Below, in pieces: positions 5,064 to 5,187 of a stretch of DNA of 5,187 bases. The notes beneath the pieces are model-generated. The model was not told the DNA's origin. It ran no database searches and saw nothing but the letters and a program-made list of their open reading frames with translations. The DNA is taken from NCBI GenBank assembly GCA_029239415.1, contig JAQZAY010000273.1, positions 1 through 5,187 of the forward strand, in the 5' to 3' direction. This DNA is from Pseudomonas sp. Lineage in GTDB: Bacteria > Pseudomonadota > Gammaproteobacteria > Pseudomonadales > Pseudomonadaceae. The translations under genes were made by a program, and so were the position numbers. The first letter of the stretch is position 1, and the number at the start of each line of letters is the position of its first letter.

Positions 5064-5187
5064 GCCGATGGGTCCTCAGGGGCTTGCAGGCTGACGCCCG
5101 GCTCTCCAGCGCGTAAACGCAGGATCAGCAGGGCGCCGCCTTGGGGATGGTTGGACAGCAGCAGTTCGCCGCCCAGTGCGCGCATCA
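5060..5187 (-). CDS. dctB: Sensor histidine kinase, DctB type (C-terminal end only, cut by window edge)
   Basis: The last 41 residues and stop of a gene that enters from the right edge. The reading begins MRALGGELLLSN, continues with a PQGGALLILRL stretch and ends in TGA at 5062-5060. The G-G-x-L followed by N and the GGA-hydrophobic strand is the usual last part of a HATPase_c kinase domain (G2-box side). About 15 further residues form a non-conserved tail. It overlaps the start of the dctD-type regulator by 4 nt (ATGA), the normal order for a cognate kinase-regulator pair. The sensor and transmembrane parts lie outside the window, so the name depends on its partner. If it is DctB, it would sit in the inner membrane and sense periplasmic C4-dicarboxylates. 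Confidence 0.8.
   Translation of the reverse strand, partial: MRALGGELLLSNHPQGGALLILRLRAGEPGVSLQAPEDPSA

Overview
The window looks like a chromosomal segment of a fluorescent-group or putida-group Pseudomonas. It is GC-rich with strong third-position GC, tightly packed, and its gene order (LysR regulator, yrfG, divergent nudE-cysQ, dctBD-type two-component genes) fits what I recall of Pseudomonas chromosomes. This assignment rests on protein-family recognition and gene order, not on a database search. I see no insertion sequence, prophage, CRISPR array, tRNA or rRNA.

Layout, left to right. (1) Positions 1-72 may be the last 23 codons of an unidentified plus-strand gene. It converges on (2) a minus-strand LysR-type regulator (148-1023), with a 75-bp spacer between the two ends. 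(3) Upstream of the regulator and on the same strand is yrfG (1096-1758), a HAD-family GMP/IMP 5'-nucleotidase. (4) A 91-bp divergent region (1759-1849) with a 17-bp dyad separates yrfG from (5) the plus-strand pair nudE-cysQ (1850-3270), whose ends overlap as GTGA. (6) Facing them on the minus strand is a three-gene set read right to left: the end of a dctB-type sensor kinase (5060-5187, cut by the window edge), a complete dctD-type sigma-54 response regulator (3681-5063), and a small YiiD-C-terminal-type hot-dog thioesterase (3221-3688). Its junctions overlap by 4 and 8 nt. The thioesterase and cysQ run tail-to-tail and overlap by 50 bp.

How the genes work together. YrfG, NudE and CysQ all hydrolyse small nucleotide metabolites (GMP/IMP; ADP-ribose, NADH and diadenosine polyphosphates; 3'-phosphoadenosine 5'-phosphate), so the centre of the window reads as a nucleotide clean-up cluster. 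The right part is a sensory module, probably for C4-dicarboxylates or related organic acids, that controls sigma-54 promoters. Its translationally coupled thioesterase is the least explained element here. No gap exceeds 100 bp.

Most of the window is ordinary, conserved housekeeping sequence. I found no convincing new multi-gene system. The points most worth a second look are the thioesterase coupled to the dctBD-type pair, the 50-bp tail-to-tail overlap that appears to have lengthened CysQ, and the dyad in the yrfG/nudE divergent promoter region.
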